NCBI GenBank assembly: GCA_018873245.2 | Contig: JAEMBT020000008.1 | Location: forward strand, 13,937,172 to 14,001,171 | DNA length: 64,000 bases | From: Archegozetes longisetosus | Taxonomy: Eukaryota; Arthropoda; Arachnida; Sarcoptiformes; Trhypochthoniidae | Direction: 5' to 3' | Part shown: in pieces, positions 24,106 through 36,331 of the stretch | How the letters are laid out: each line of letters begins with the position of its first letter | Position numbering within the stretch: position 1 is the stretch's first letter | The notes under the pieces: model-generated | Told to the model about the DNA's origin: nothing | Databases searched by the model: none | The model's input: only the letters and a program-made list of their open reading frames with translations | Translations under genes and position numbers: made by a program

Positions 24106-24315
24106 ATGTTCACAATGATGACCAGTAGTCGCTACTATGGCCGAGATGAGCCCATTCTTCTGTATCACACTTTCTACTTGTCGCCACTTTTCATAGGTTG
24201 GTCAATCTGGCTCATAATCGACTTTTACAACCGACTACCTCATGAAGACCACAATATTTACAGTGACAATGGTTTGGCCTTATTATCTTTGGTGATGATA
24301 AGTATTAGAAGATAA
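24106..24315 (+). CDS. Uncertain 69-aa membrane protein frame
   Basis: Short ATG frame with better base composition than its surroundings. It holds one hydrophobic segment (YLSPLFIGWSIWLIIDF, about residues 24-42) followed by RLPHEDHN and a short second hydrophobic piece. I do not recognise it. It sits about 100 bases from the 3' end of the transporter gene on the opposite strand, so it could also be antisense UTR sequence. Confidence 0.22.
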   Translation: MFTMMTSSRYYGRDEPILLYHTFYLSPLFIGWSIWLIIDFYNRLPHEDHNIYSDNGLALLSLVMISIRR

Positions 24316-24410
24316 TATTGAAGAACTGATGAATAAATGAAGACGAATTGCCTATTTGACTAACTGTATAAATATAAAACAAATGAATACCACACAAACT
24401 AAGCCCAGTT

Positions 24411-27400
24411 TCACTGTGAAAGCATTTTCAGTCTCAGTCCACTATCACTATCTGAAGGATCGTCTGCCATTATGATGCAGTTATCTTTTCCATTTGCCTT
24501 CAAATCATCTAAATCGTTGCTTTCGTTGTCCGCGTCGTATCGTAATGGAACCTGAGAATCTGTATGCTTTGGACTATGTGTCTCCATTCGGTGAAGTTGA
24601 AGTTTAGGGCCCCTAAGGTATCATTTATTTTAGTATATAGTCTTATATCGTTTTCAAGTTAGGTTAGGTTAGGTTAGGTTAAGTTAGATTAGGTTAGGTC
24701 AGGTCTAAGAACTTTAGTACTATTCAGTGATCAATTCTCTCAAAATATATCCTCAATATTTATATGTATAGTATTCAAATTCTGAACTTAATGACTACAC
24801 TGCAGCTTATTAAATATTCATCATCTCAATGATTACCATTTTCTTTAGCTATTCAAAAGGTAACTATTAATTTGTATTTTTCATAGCCTTTCATGATTGA
24901 ACTGATTGATAGTTGTGGTTTCAGAAGATTAATCAAATATGAATTGGTTTGCGGTACCAAATGATTAGATATAATAAGTATATCTCAAGAAATGAATGGG
25001 GATAATTATTTGTTGAATAGAGATAACTATGTGAACTTACCAGTCAGCAGTTGGTCGCATCAGCACTTTTATACGCTATAATGGATACGAGAATAATAGT
25101 TTTCATAACTATTCATTCATTATTTATTTTATATCTTTATTTCTTTCTTACATGTATTATAGGGCCCTTGGCGTGACTGATCTTCATAAATGCAATAAAT
25201 GGTATAGCTGTTACTGATATCAGTGAAAGAAGCCAACCAATGACAGACGCCCACCACGGGTACACATAGTCTCCATAACTCGTTGGCTTCATATCAATGA
25301 ACGAGAAGATCAAAATGAACTGCAAATATCGTTAAGTTTGTTTTTAGTTTTCAGTTTTCTACTAGCTCCGTCTAAATTCTTACTAGAATCAGTCCCGGAC
25401 ACAGAAATTTCCAAATGAAATTCCAATATACTCTGTGAAACGGATAGTGCCCGAGCATTACTTTGATGTCTTCCATAAAACGATCGACTCCGTAGACCCA
25501 AGCAATTACTGTTACTTCAACCAAACCAATGATCAACGCGGAGAAACTGGATTATAAATTAGAAGATCTGAATGAATGTCAGGTTGGATATATAATGGCG
25601 TTTTGCCATACCTCGCACAATGATTATCCATAAGCTGCAAGATATACATTCCACCCTAAAGACAATATTGGATTATTGGTTTGAAATCAATGGATTCATG
25701 GCAAAAGTTTGTAGAAATCAATGAATTTATGGCAAACCTTTGTACAGATCAGGAGTCCAACTAGGAACATGAAGGAACAAGTTAAACTGAGAACCAATTG
25801 CTTGCGATGTCTGAACTTTTCAGGCCAAGTATCCACTATGGTTGTTACCGCTGTTTCAATTAGAGTGAATTGAGTGCCCAATCCAAGAGTCATCAACATG
25901 AAGAAGAACAAAATTGCCCATAGAGGTGATATTGGGAGACGAGAAACTGCTTCGGGGTATGCGACGAATGCGAGTCCAGCACCTAATTTGGTTAAGGACA
26001 CTTGTTATCAATCAATACTATTGATACAACAATAGAGTCAAACCTTGAGCTGCCACTTGATTGACTCCGACTCCTAATTCATGAGCCATAAATCCAATTA
26101 TACTGAAGATGACAAATCCTGCGAAAACACTTGTTGCACAATTTCCAACCGTAATGTAAATCGTATCTCTATATGAGTTGAAACAAAATTAGTTTCATAC
26201 TTCCACAGAATTAGTTTTCAAACCTGAAGAAGTTATTGTGAAAGCGATTGTAGCTAGCCAATGTTATTAATCCACCCCAACAAGGAGATAACGAGAAGAA
26301 TATTTGCATCGCAGCGTCAGCCTTCAAACAAACACAATCATTAGTTTCAATCATTCCTAAATCTCATTGATCATCTCTAATAAAAACCAATTTCTCAACT
26401 ATCACAAGTCTTCGAAAACAATGAAAATTATATGAAGTAACATGACATACCCAGACTTGTGCTTCTTTCAATCGGTGCCATTCTGGTGTCAGATAAAATT
26501 TGACACCTTCTGAAGCGCCCGGAAGTGTGAGACCACGAATCAATAGTATCGATAGAACAAAGTATGGAAATAAAGCAGTGAAGTATACGACCTTTGGTTG
26601 ACATAAATTAAGTTAAAATATTAGTTTAAGTCATCAAACATTTTTCGTTTGGACATACCTTTCCCATGCTTTTGACGCCTCGGAGCAAACACACAAATAC
26701 TATGAGCCAACAAATGAATAAGCAAAACGCTAATTCAAATCGAAAACCTCCCAAATCATGGATTCCTTCAGTTAATCCGAGCACAAAATTACTAGAAAAC
26801 AGTTAGAGAAATATATTAGAATAAATGAAGAGAGAATGGTTAGAAATGTTGATTACTTAAAATATTCATCGCTTGCCATTTTTGAATTTTCCTTCTTCAA
26901 AAGATTCCAAAGATCGTCTTGAACAGTACAGGTCAGATTGTTAGCAGTAGCGTCAATTGTTGCTGGATTTAAATCTTGCGATACTATACTGCTTCCGTTA
27001 CTGAAGAAACAATCGCGGAATATACATGTTCCGTTATACAACATTGTTCCGTTATGCGCTGTACAGTTCTTTGTGTCAAATTTACGACAAGCTATCATTT
27101 ATGATAAATACGTATTATATATTTTATCAATACTTCATTCTTAACACTATTTAGAAATCTTTTTAAGTTTTTTTCTCTTTCAGCGCAACTCTCCTCTTAT
27201 GAAGTTTACGCCAGAATAGGCTTTGAGAACAAGAATGTTTTGCCTATCCGAATACAGTAATATCTCGATATAGTGAATCGCTGGCCACGACAATTTACAT
27301 TGACTGTAATGAGATTTCACTATAAAGAGGTCAACATTAGTCGAATCAGATATGCTCGACCGAACTAAATGCGTCAATTATATGGATCATTCACGACTAT

Positions 27401-27991
27401 ATGTAGGTATTACTGTATTAGTACAAAGAATAGTATGTATTGATTACCGTCAGTATTCCACCAATTATCGCATGAACTCCAGGGCAAAGTTGAAGTGAAC
27501 GAAGATATCAAATAGAAGAGACCCCATGCTAGAATCATATTATAGTAAATGGAGACCAAGCCTGACATCAAAAACATTGCATATCCCAGTCCCTGAAACA
27601 TTGGTGAAATCTTCCAAATTGTTATCGGACCTTCGCTGGCGAATTGCCCGAACGCCAATTCCAACAAAAATAACGGCAGTCCAACAAATAAAAACATAAT
27701 TGCATATGGAATGAAAAATGCACCTGAAATTGGCAATTATCATCATATTAAATCTGATGTGAGTTATGGTCATGTTAAGAGTAGTGTGAAGTGAATATTA
27801 GATGTCAGACCTCCTCCATTTCTGTAGACGAGATAAGGGAACCGCCAGACATTTCCAAGTCCAACTGCATAGCTCAAACAAGAGAGAAGAAATTCTAAGC
27901 TACTTGACCAGTTTCCTCTCTCCTTATTTTCATCGAAATCGGGCGATTCACTTATTACAAGCGTTGGGATATCTATCTGTGGCGCAGGCAT
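24411..27991 (-). CDS. Na+/Cl--dependent glycine-type neurotransmitter transporter (SLC6)
   Basis: Plasma-membrane symporter with 12 TM helices, closest in my reading to GlyT1/GlyT2 (SLC6A9/A5). Coding exons on the minus strand: 27811-27991, 27448-27723, 26857-27091, 26659-26791, 26451-26591, 26224-26321, 26044-26168, 25738-25982, 25612-25655, 25384-25546, 25152-25319, 25041-25075, 24411-24612. All join in frame to 681 residues. TM1 reads [14 protein letters not shown] with Gly where amine carriers have Asp, so an amino-acid substrate is expected. [41 protein letters not shown] in TM8 and RPTADWGP at the tail fit the GlyT group. The large loop after TM3 holds five N-glycosylation sequons and several cysteines. 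The exon beginning at 28009 reads on upstream at phase 0 (EIRCVA before the Met), so further 5' coding exons are likely. Confidence 0.92.
24658..24703. repeat. Interstitial telomere-like (TTAGG)n run
   Basis: Four perfect AGGTT units followed by five degenerate ones, equal to the arthropod telomere repeat TTAGG. It lies inside the penultimate intron of the SLC6 gene. Confidence 0.8.
27255..27415. mobile_element. 161-bp Tigger/pogo-like MITE in an SLC6 intron
   Basis: The ends are inverted copies: CAGTAATATCTCGATATAGT on the left and CAGTAATACCTACATATAGT as the reverse complement of the right. A TA dinucleotide flanks both ends, as expected for Tc1/mariner-class target duplications. There is no coding capacity. 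It explains much of the unusually long (356-base) second intron of the transporter. Confidence 0.72.
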
Positions 27992-28512
27992 TGCCACGCA
28001 ACGAATTTCCTGCAAACGTTTACCAAATATTTATAATTAATATTCCTTTAAACTATAATCTTAGCCTGAATTTTCAGTTTTTTGCTAAAGAATTTTTTAT
28101 TTTAAAACTTTTTATATCTTTTTTATCTTAATGTACTCTAAGTGTTACGTAAATCTGTCTCTGATTGCTTAAATTTAATTAGAAATACAGACTGAGTGAT
28201 GAAATTATTTTTCCACTTAAAATACTTAAGAATATGACATTAATTAAAATGTTTCGCATAAGAATATCACATTAATTGATGGATTAGCAAATTTCAAGTT
28301 AATTTCTGTTAATCTTAATTATCAAACTTAACTCAAACCTCATTTCTAGTTCCTCGAAATAAAGCTTATATCTAAGTCAATCATCAATTCATGCCTTCAA
28401 CTGAATTGAGTGACTAACATTTCTTTTTGATTCTGTTCAATCAACAGACGCTTTCTATGTTTTGAATTTAGCAAACTTTTGGTGGCCAAATTAAGTAAGT
28501 TTAATCAAAATA

Positions 28513-28709
28513 CAGTCAACTGCCTCTATAATTAAGTGGGATTTAGTGAACTATACCCGTTTGGGAAAAAAATCATTTGGTTCAGGACTAGGAACATTAT
28601 GAGTTAGATTGGGTTGGGTTAGGCTGGGTCGGGTTAGGTTAGGTGAACACCTTTTACAATCAACCACTTTCTAGTGCATTAAGCTGTTGATTATAGCGAG
28701 AAGCGACTG
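28513..28709. mobile_element. 197-bp Tigger/pogo-like MITE
   Basis: Left end CAGTCAACTGCCTCTATAAT and reverse-complemented right end CAGTCGCTTCTCGCTATAAT match except in the middle, and TA flanks both sides. The interior (about 28600-28645) carries degenerate GGGTTAGG-type units resembling the telomere repeat. Confidence 0.65.
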
Positions 28710-28863
28710 TATTATCCTGAAACATCATATACACGGCATGTAGAGGTAGAATGAATCCTAAGTTGGCTATGATCCAAGTTTTCACTGATTTATATCTATG
28801 CTTAGCAATGATGAAGTACTGGCACATTGCCCTCACATGTTTGGGCTGTGGCGCTGTTGCCAC
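28710..28863 (-). CDS. Coding-like fragment with one membrane helix
   Basis: An open minus frame reads ...PKHVRAMCQYFIIAKHRYK, then a hydrophobic stretch WIIANLGFILPLHAVYMMF. Its composition is far less AT-rich than its surroundings. It runs straight into the end of the adjacent 197-bp element. I do not recognise the protein, and no clear start or splice sites are fixed. It could be a small nested gene, a decayed exon or chance. Confidence 0.25.
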
Positions 28864-29182
28864 AAATTGAATTTAGGAAAAGGTTGCGATCGGATTATAT
28901 TTCCTCTCTTTTGGTAGGTCTAACTTCGATCAGTTGAAAAACTATTTCACTACCTCTACCAATGAACTTATTTTGCAGTCAAAAATAAAGTCTCAGTGTA
29001 AACATTTTGAGGGTTACACAAACAGCTACCGAGACATATTTTAGAAATATTACACTTTTCACTGTATACTTTTCACCGATTGAAAAAATATTCATATCAG
29101 ACACAGGAAGGGTAAACATATTGACTTCATTTACGTGGGCTTTAACCCATCTCATTCCATGCCTTCGCCCACTGACTCAATC

Positions 29183-29311
29183 TTAGGTGTCATCAACTTC
29201 TAAAGGCCACAAAACTTGTCCATTCACAACTTTAATCTTGTTTACAGTTTCCATCAAATTGGAGTTGAAATATTTCAACCCTTCATGTATGCCATCATAA
29301 ATCGTTGACAT
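29183..29311 (-). CDS. Possible 42-aa small protein
   Basis: An ATG frame with normal-looking composition (MSTIYDGIHEGLKYF... VVNGQVLWPLEVDDT, then stop), preceded by an in-frame stop. It is hydrophilic with no signal peptide. It is on the same strand as, and about 320 bases upstream of, the membrane-helix fragment at 28710-28863; the two could be exons of one gene. I do not recognise it. Confidence 0.25.
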   Translation of the reverse strand: MSTIYDGIHEGLKYFNSNLMETVNKIKVVNGQVLWPLEVDDT

Positions 29312-30395
29312 TCACTCTAATCATTACTATAAAGTGCTATCTCTATAACACTCTATAGTCTAAATTTAAAGCATTTTGTTATAGTAATTATGAGTTATAT
29401 TATGTAAATAAAAATGAAAAAATTGAAAAGTTTTCTAGTGGAGGAATAAACAACACACTTAAGCTATTTGTTGAAATTATTGCAAAAGAAACTCTCATTT
29501 GAATTATTCTAATGTTTATTTCGTGATTTACTGCGAATAAATTTAATTTAAAGTTGATTTTAAGTTGATTTTAAGTTGATTTTAAGCTTTATTTCTAATT
29601 GAGATTCCATACGATGACAGAAAAACAGAAATGTTTACCCTTCACTACAGGTTCTCAACTAACCCGAGCTAAAGTTCATTTGATAAAAACAGAACGTTTA
29701 CAATAAATGGTTAGTTAGAAATTAGTATTTCGCTTCTCTTTAAACTCAAATATTTCTCTGTTCAATGACCGAAACAGTATGAAAAGTTTTCAATGAGTTT
29801 CTGAATAACTTTTGAATAACATTTGAATAACTCTAACAACTCCACCTTCAAGTTGAACACTAATGTTTTCCCTGCTTTCTGGTTAAATATAGAGAATATT
29901 TCTTTTCTCATTTACATTATCTTAAAATATCTGCTTTCACTTATGTCTTAGTTTCTAATTATTCAAAATCTATTTGTAATCATCAAATATATTAGAAGTA
30001 ATCTAATGGAGATATGACACAAAATGTGCTTAATATCAACAATTAGATTAGTGTAATAGCAAATCCAATTACAAGAGAAGAGCGAAACTATTTAAACTTG
30101 AAAGTTATAAATAATATTTATAGAGTATTATCTCGTATATCGAAAGTTCTTCAACATAAACCACTCAATACGATAACGATATGATATAACGATAACGTAA
30201 ATATTATTGAGTACGTCTACATAAATACAACACGTGAGTTAGACATTACAATCATGTCATACTCACTACTTATTCATAAGTTATTTTATATAAACTTTCA
30301 TTATTCATTGCTAATCTCTTCATCTCTATTTGAGCTAATTATTCAATTATGAATCGATTATTGATCGTAATATTTTAATCAAGTTTTTTACATAC

Positions 30396-30449
30396 CGGCA
30401 ACTTTTTGAATCGAATCACTTTTTTGTTGTCAACTTTGTTCGTATGCAT
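30396..30449 (-). other. Candidate alternative first exon A of the SLC6 gene
   Basis: ATG frame MHTNKVDNKKVIRFKKLP ending in a GTATGT donor at phase 0, the phase needed to join the transporter exon that begins at 28009. The peptide is basic, fitting a cytosolic N-terminus. This rests on frame and splice logic only. Confidence 0.35.
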
Positions 30450-30484
30450 TTTCTATTCACAATTTGTTAACCAACACTTCCCCA

Positions 30485-30544
30485 ACACTTATTCTTACAC
30501 TTATTCTTACACTTATTCTTACACTTATTCTTACTCTTATTCTT
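30485..30544. repeat. 12-bp tandem repeat (ACACTTATTCTT)n
   Basis: About five copies of ACACTTATTCTT, with the last copies degenerate. It lies just upstream of candidate first exon A on the minus strand. Confidence 0.85.
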
Positions 30545-30930
30545 TAAGAGTCTGCAGCGAAAACAGTTAGAGAATAATTACTCAAAAACAAAGTTACCAA
30601 AAGATTGTTCCGTAAACATATGAAAGAAGGAATGAAGAGTTGAAGCATCGAAGGCTTAATGCGAAAGGTGGAGGATTTGATTACAATTATTTGGTCTTAA
30701 TGTTATTTATAAAAGAAAACACTGGGATGTGTCTCATTTAAGCCAATTAGTAAACTAGAGCTAATGACGTACAGGCGCCACGAATTTCATTGGATTTTCT
30801 CTCTATTATCATATTTTACTTTCTAACTTTATCTCGATTAAGCTTTCTGAAGAACCTGTCCATTCTACTTCTTTTAATCTTATGTCTTTAATCATAATCA
30901 GGTACAGGTATTGCTGTACTTCTCTCTCCC

Positions 30931-30992
30931 TCACACACACACACACACACACACATACATACATACATACATACATACATAAATACATACAC
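30931..30992. repeat. (CA)n followed by (CATA)n microsatellite
   Basis: About twelve CA units pass into nine or ten CATA units. Open frames through it are repeat artefacts. Confidence 0.95.
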
Positions 30993-33900
30993 AATCTTAA
31001 TCTTAATCTTAAACATGTAAAACATGAACCGCCCAACTGTGTTGACAATTTGCCATTGGGTTGCATCAGATTGATCTAATGCTTATTCTTAAGAAACAAG
31101 TCTGTTAAGATTTTGATTGTCTAGACAATAAGACTTAAACCTTATGGAACTAATAAGAATATTCATAAGAATAGGGTTGGTTTTGTTGTCCGCATTCTGT
31201 TACACAACGTTTGTTCAGTAACATTCCTATCACTTGACGTGAAATGCAATTCAAATGAATTCCTATAATATTTTCTAAGAAGGATTTTCAACTTGTAAAA
31301 CAACAAGTTTAGGTTGAGGACCAACTTGAACTCTTTGGGTGAAACAAGTTGTTAGAATTGATTGACCCAAAGTCCCGCTAACTCGAAAGAGCAATGATTT
31401 GTGATCAGAGGTGACGAGGAGTCACTTCAACATTAATCTAATTGAGATAAGAAACAAATGTTTCGACTAAACTGAGCAATATTTAAATATTTGATAGCAA
31501 CCTTATTTGTCATCGTTCCTATTCCGATCTCATTTCTTATGTCAATCAATACTTTAGTCAACACCTAGTTTTAGGTCAATATCTAGTTTTAGACCAATAT
31601 CTCTTCTATGTTTCTACAAGTTTCAACTTTACCTAACTTTCATCTTGAACATTTACATTAAATTCTGTCTCAATAAGTTCGCTCTCTACTGAATTAGACA
31701 AGCATCTTATAAACGATTCGTTTACACAATCTTAATGAGTGCACTGTGGAGGCTTGACATTGAATTTGACATTTTTCTCGTCCAAAGATAAACCTCAGAC
31801 TGAGAGATGTTGAAATTTTTCAGTTTTCTTCACAGTAAAGTTAATTCATCTTCTAAATCATTGACTTTGAATCTTATTTATATTTTTCTATTTGCTTAAT
31901 GAGTAGTTAATGACGAATAAAAGTAAGAATTAGACACAAATTTCTCAATTAAAGAACCTATTATTAGAGATATATTTCAATAAATTTCAAATCAAACAAA
32001 TGGAGGCATTTGATAGAAATATCAAATGAGAAAAAGTTAAATTATAGGTCGAAAAAGGAGGATCTAAATAAATGACTAGATGAGAGATAAGTAATGCAAA
32101 CAAAATGATAACTAAGAGATTTACTCTTAAGAAATGTAAACCACAGTGTCATATAATCTCTGTTGTAGTGATATGTTGTAATTGTTGACTAAAAATTTGT
32201 TATTCTTCATATGACTAAATTGTTATTGGAACATTGTTTTGGATACTTTATTATGTTTCAAACTCGTGTTTAACTATTATGTCATACAGGCACTTGTGTA
32301 ATAACTAAACATCTAACAATTGCGATATCTATTGATTAGCAAATCACTATTAAGTAAATAAAAGATTAGTTGCTAAAGGTTATACTCTACTTTTTACTTA
32401 TTATCTATTATGACGTTTGTTTGTTACAAATAATAAATATCTTATGACTTTTTCTCAATTATTTCGCACGAAATTCACTATCGATTTAACTGGAATCATG
32501 TTTAGTTTCTAGATATTAATTTTTAGATTAGATTGATTAAAATAAATTCAACTTAATTCAACTTAATTCAGCTTAATTTCAGATGAAAGAGTACATAAAC
32601 AAAAAACAATATTAATTTCAGTGAACATAATCATATTGGTTTCCTCTAAGCTCGTCACTCAATTCTCATTAATTATTAACTTGCAATTGTTTCTATTTAA
32701 TTATATGGCCACAATTTCATTTTATGGCAAAATATCTGCAAAATTAATTATTTAATCCGTATCTCAGGTTTCCTGTAATATCAGTTCATAAGAGAGTTCA
32801 TTAGTTTGAACTTAAGTTAAAGGGTTTGGTATTTTAACGATACCTGACTCAGAGGGTAACCAATGCAGTAAAGCAAATGTAAGGTTACTGAAACTTATCC
32901 AAAATGTAATACAACTATCATATTAAGGTCTAGATCAAAATATCTTTTTCGCTCCATTTTAATATTACATATGTTAGACTATTTGAAAATTATTGAATCT
33001 ATCAATTGAAATTTTATGAATCTATATCAAACTCGCAATAATTGTTATTCATATTATAGTTATTTCGAAATATATGTTCAATAACTTTGTTCAGCAAAGG
33101 TCTTTTAAGTTTTTATCTTTTTTCTTCTTATAGCTAACAACCTTCTAATGAATGTTTGATAAATTATGAAAATCTTCAAAAACTTGTATATCTGCTTAAC
33201 TAACTAGTTAACTTTCGTCAGTTTACAACTAAATTTTTGATTTATTATTCCTTATACTAAAATCAAGTTAGATTGGTTAAGAACTTGAAACTATTTCATT
33301 ACAATATTACAATGATTACTTATTCACTATAAATTGATAACAAATTGTAAGTCTTCAACAATTGAGTAAAGAGAAATTGGTGATAATGAAAAGTTAATCA
33401 CCAATATGGAATAACATTGAAAGTTAATTGTTTGTGCAAACATAGAAAAGCACGAGAGAATAACAGGAAATTATGACTTTGATCGCATATAGGTAGTCTC
33501 AGATAAACAGTAATATAATCTTTTCATATCTATTCATATAATTCTATTATATTCTATGTTATATTTTGCTTATCAAACATCTCTCCCCCGACAATTACTT
33601 TATAATAATAATTTATCAACTGATGTATTATCTAAATTATGCTAAATCTTAATCAATTTGCATTTAGATTAAACTGATTTTTTATTAGAAATTATCTTCT
33701 CCTCTAAACACTATTAACACTAAGTTATTTCTTAAACCTTGAATCACAAATGCAACTTTAACTATCACAACTGTTTTAATTAGTTTAAAGTTGGATTAAT
33801 CCTCAGTTCAAATTTTCCAAATATGAATCTATTTCATGGAATCAAAACATTGCATAAATACCATTCCCTTAGGCTTTCAGCTCATCTTATCGTTTACTTT

Positions 33901-34057
33901 CACTTAAACTAATTTGAATATCAGCTAATCTTTAGATAACTTTATCAAATCAACAAACTTACTATAACCATTAGTTTCCGGTAATTGTTTCAGATAATTC
34001 AAATAAATATGTAATCGCCATAATTATGTAGATATAAATGAAGAGCTTTAGGCTTAC

Positions 34058-34090
34058 CTTCAATAGCAAACGAGATAAAAACGGCACAAC
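34058..34090 (-). other. Possible non-coding first exon of the SLC6 gene
   Basis: A strong GTAAGC donor (minus strand, starting at 34057) follows TTTGCTATTGAAG. The frame has no ATG, so it could only serve as a 5' UTR exon, using the internal Met at 27991. The upstream boundary is unknown. Confidence 0.22.
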
Positions 34091-34805
34091 TTGATTATTA
34101 TTGAAGGAATATATGGTTTAAAACTAATAACTTAATGGTCTCATTCATCATATTGCTCTTAATAATATATGCCTTTTCTTAAAATCGATTTTTTCTCTTA
34201 AAGTCAATATAAATTTTCACAAATTCGTAATATATCTTAAAATATTGATGTTACTCATATTATTGACTTGTATTTCAAGTTAAAAGTTCCCTATAGAGAG
34301 AGTATAGTATTAATATCTATATAGATATTAAATTAATAGTGGCTTATGCAACAGATTTAACAGTAATATTGTACAGAATATTGTACAGAATATCGTGCAG
34401 AATATTGTAAATGTACGCTATATTTGCTCAAAATACGACACCACCTGAAGCACATGATTCATATTTTTATTGGATTAAAAACTTGTTGAATTTCCCAGAC
34501 ATCAAATTTAATATATTTATTCCGTTATTATATAACTCTATAAGCACACCATTCATTTCAATTTGATTTTAAGCAACTTTTACCACTTATCAATCAACTC
34601 TTTCGGGATAAATAGTTTTCAATTTTCAAATCAAACAAAAAACTTAATGGTTTTTATAAGATTTATAAAGTTTGACCGAGTTTTTAAAACTTGACTCCTA
34701 ATTTGCATTAAAACACTTTCATAGAAATGCAGCTGTTTTTCACTACGACTTAAGAAATAACCATATTTTAAAAATTGGAGTTAGATCTTATAAGCTAAAA
34801 CTTAC

Positions 34806-34832
34806 CTTTAGTTTAATACGTTCTCCGGGCAT
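34806..34832 (-). other. Candidate alternative first exon B of the SLC6 gene
   Basis: ATG frame MPGERIKLK ends exactly at a consensus GTAAGT donor at phase 0, compatible with [10 protein letters not shown] at 28009. The resulting protein would be 696 residues. A TATA-like CTATTTATATA on the minus strand (35125-35135) lies about 290 bases upstream. Confidence 0.4.
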
Positions 34833-35046
34833 AATTTGAAGTGAAAAAAACGTTTAGTTAATCATCATTTCGCTAGTACAGAAAGTAAACAAATAACGTT
34901 TATTTGTTGTATGGAAACCTGTGAACATTGTTTTCTCACAACTAAACTCTACTCTAACAGTTTGGTCTAATAATCCCACGCTTTATCAATCACTTTACTA
35001 AGAATAGATTTGAATTTTAGGCAAAACACATTATGATCCAACGCAC

Positions 35047-35135
35047 TGACGTCAACTGATTCTATGACTTTACTCCAAGATTTTATCTAAGGAGAATAAC
35101 TCGTGTTGCAGCTATCATAAAATCTATATAAATAG
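35047..35135. promoter_or_regulatory. CRE palindrome and TATA-like box
   Basis: TGACGTCA at 35047-35054 is a perfect cAMP-response element, and TATATAAATAG at 35125-35135 is a good TATA box that also works in reverse. In the minus direction they would sit just upstream of candidate first exon B; in the plus direction I find no gene for them. Confidence 0.35.
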
Positions 35136-35564
35136 ACGAATGTTGCCAAAAATCAAAGGTAAACAAAGTGTTAGATATTAGGAATAAATTTTTCTGAACT
35201 AATTAGATATTATATAAATTAAAATCTACAATAATGTTATATTGTTATTATGATCAAATCTATCTCTATATGTTTACATTATTTGATTCTCTATAAACAA
35301 GTATTAACTCTAAAAGAAGTAAGTTTTCACTATCTCTAGAAAGTTATTGATTTTTCCAGAAAAAGATCGATAATCCCAGAGAAAGATAAATAACATGAAC
35401 TTAGATGAATAAATATAATCATATTTGCTTTTCGTCTGCATCTAAGGTAAATCTTTTGTGCTATTCTTGAGCTACTCATAGCCAGAATTAATCTGAAAAA
35501 AACTTAATTAAGAGATAATTTTGAATTAAGGACTAAAATCAAATTTAAAGAATAGATGCTATGA

Positions 35565-35756
35565 TTAGAGAAGAACTGCTGTCCTGCGGCATGATAACTG
35601 TGAATGGTGAAACTCGACTCTTTCTTCTAGTGTCACACTATATCTGATGAAATTCTCATCCTTCATAATTGTGGTCTCTTTAGTGATCACATTAAATGAT
35701 GGCATTGAAGTGTCATTTATGTGACTTTCTTGAGCATGACTGTCATCCTTGATCAT
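35565..35756 (-). other. Coding-like 63-codon frame of unknown origin
   Basis: A minus-strand ATG frame, hydrophilic and rich in D/E/S/T (MIKDDSHAQESHINDTS...), with lower AT content than its surroundings. No good donor site was found inside it, so I could not link it to the transporter gene. Chance is a fair explanation. Confidence 0.18.
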
Positions 35757-36282
35757 GAAAACTGTGATATTAGCACATTCATTATCTAACTATTTAAATA
35801 TTCTGCTAATGTCGTAGCTAAAGTTGAAACTGAATCTCAGGTGTAGACATAAGTTGATTCTATAACAATTTTTTTATTCTCTTAAATTCCGTTTAATTAT
35901 TAATAGATTGTGGGATAGATCCAAAATATCAGACAGTCTGAGACTTATACTGATTATAGGGGATGTCCCAAACCCTAAAATTTTATTTATTCGTTTGCGA
36001 GTATTTTTATCAGTTTTGGCAAAAGCTTCAAATCGACAAAACTGCCTTTTGATGAAATATATCTGAAAGCATTGGCTCAGAATAGGAAATCAAATAAAGT
36101 CTGTTTGCTGAGGGCTCCCGAGAAATGACCTTCAATTTCATAGTTTCATTTATTTTGTAATTAATTCTTCAGATGGAGTTCAAGATAAGAGATTAGAAGC
36201 GATTTAATTAAGATTGTTAATTAATTCTATCTAAAGGTCCAAACATGTCTTGAATTCCAAGTGCGAAAAGTGGCACATCCCT

Positions 36283-36283
36283 G

Positions 36284-36317
<34 letters not shown>

Positions 36318-36331
36318 GAGAGAAAGAGAGA
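36283..36331. repeat. (GA)n / (GAAA)n purine tract
   Basis: About 50 bases of AGAGAG with AAAG interruptions, followed by imperfect copies of ACATCCCTGAA(A/G)AG up to about 36380. Confidence 0.95.

Noticed and set aside
25738-25982. Loss of a sodium-site Asp in transporter TM8 (LGLGTQF instead of LGLD)
   Set aside because: As I recall, GlyT1-type transporters carry the same LGLGTQF sequence, so this supports the family call rather than a defect.
30809-31079. Frames on both strands rich in His/Thr or Val/Cys
   Set aside because: They are translations of the (CA)n(CATA)n microsatellite.
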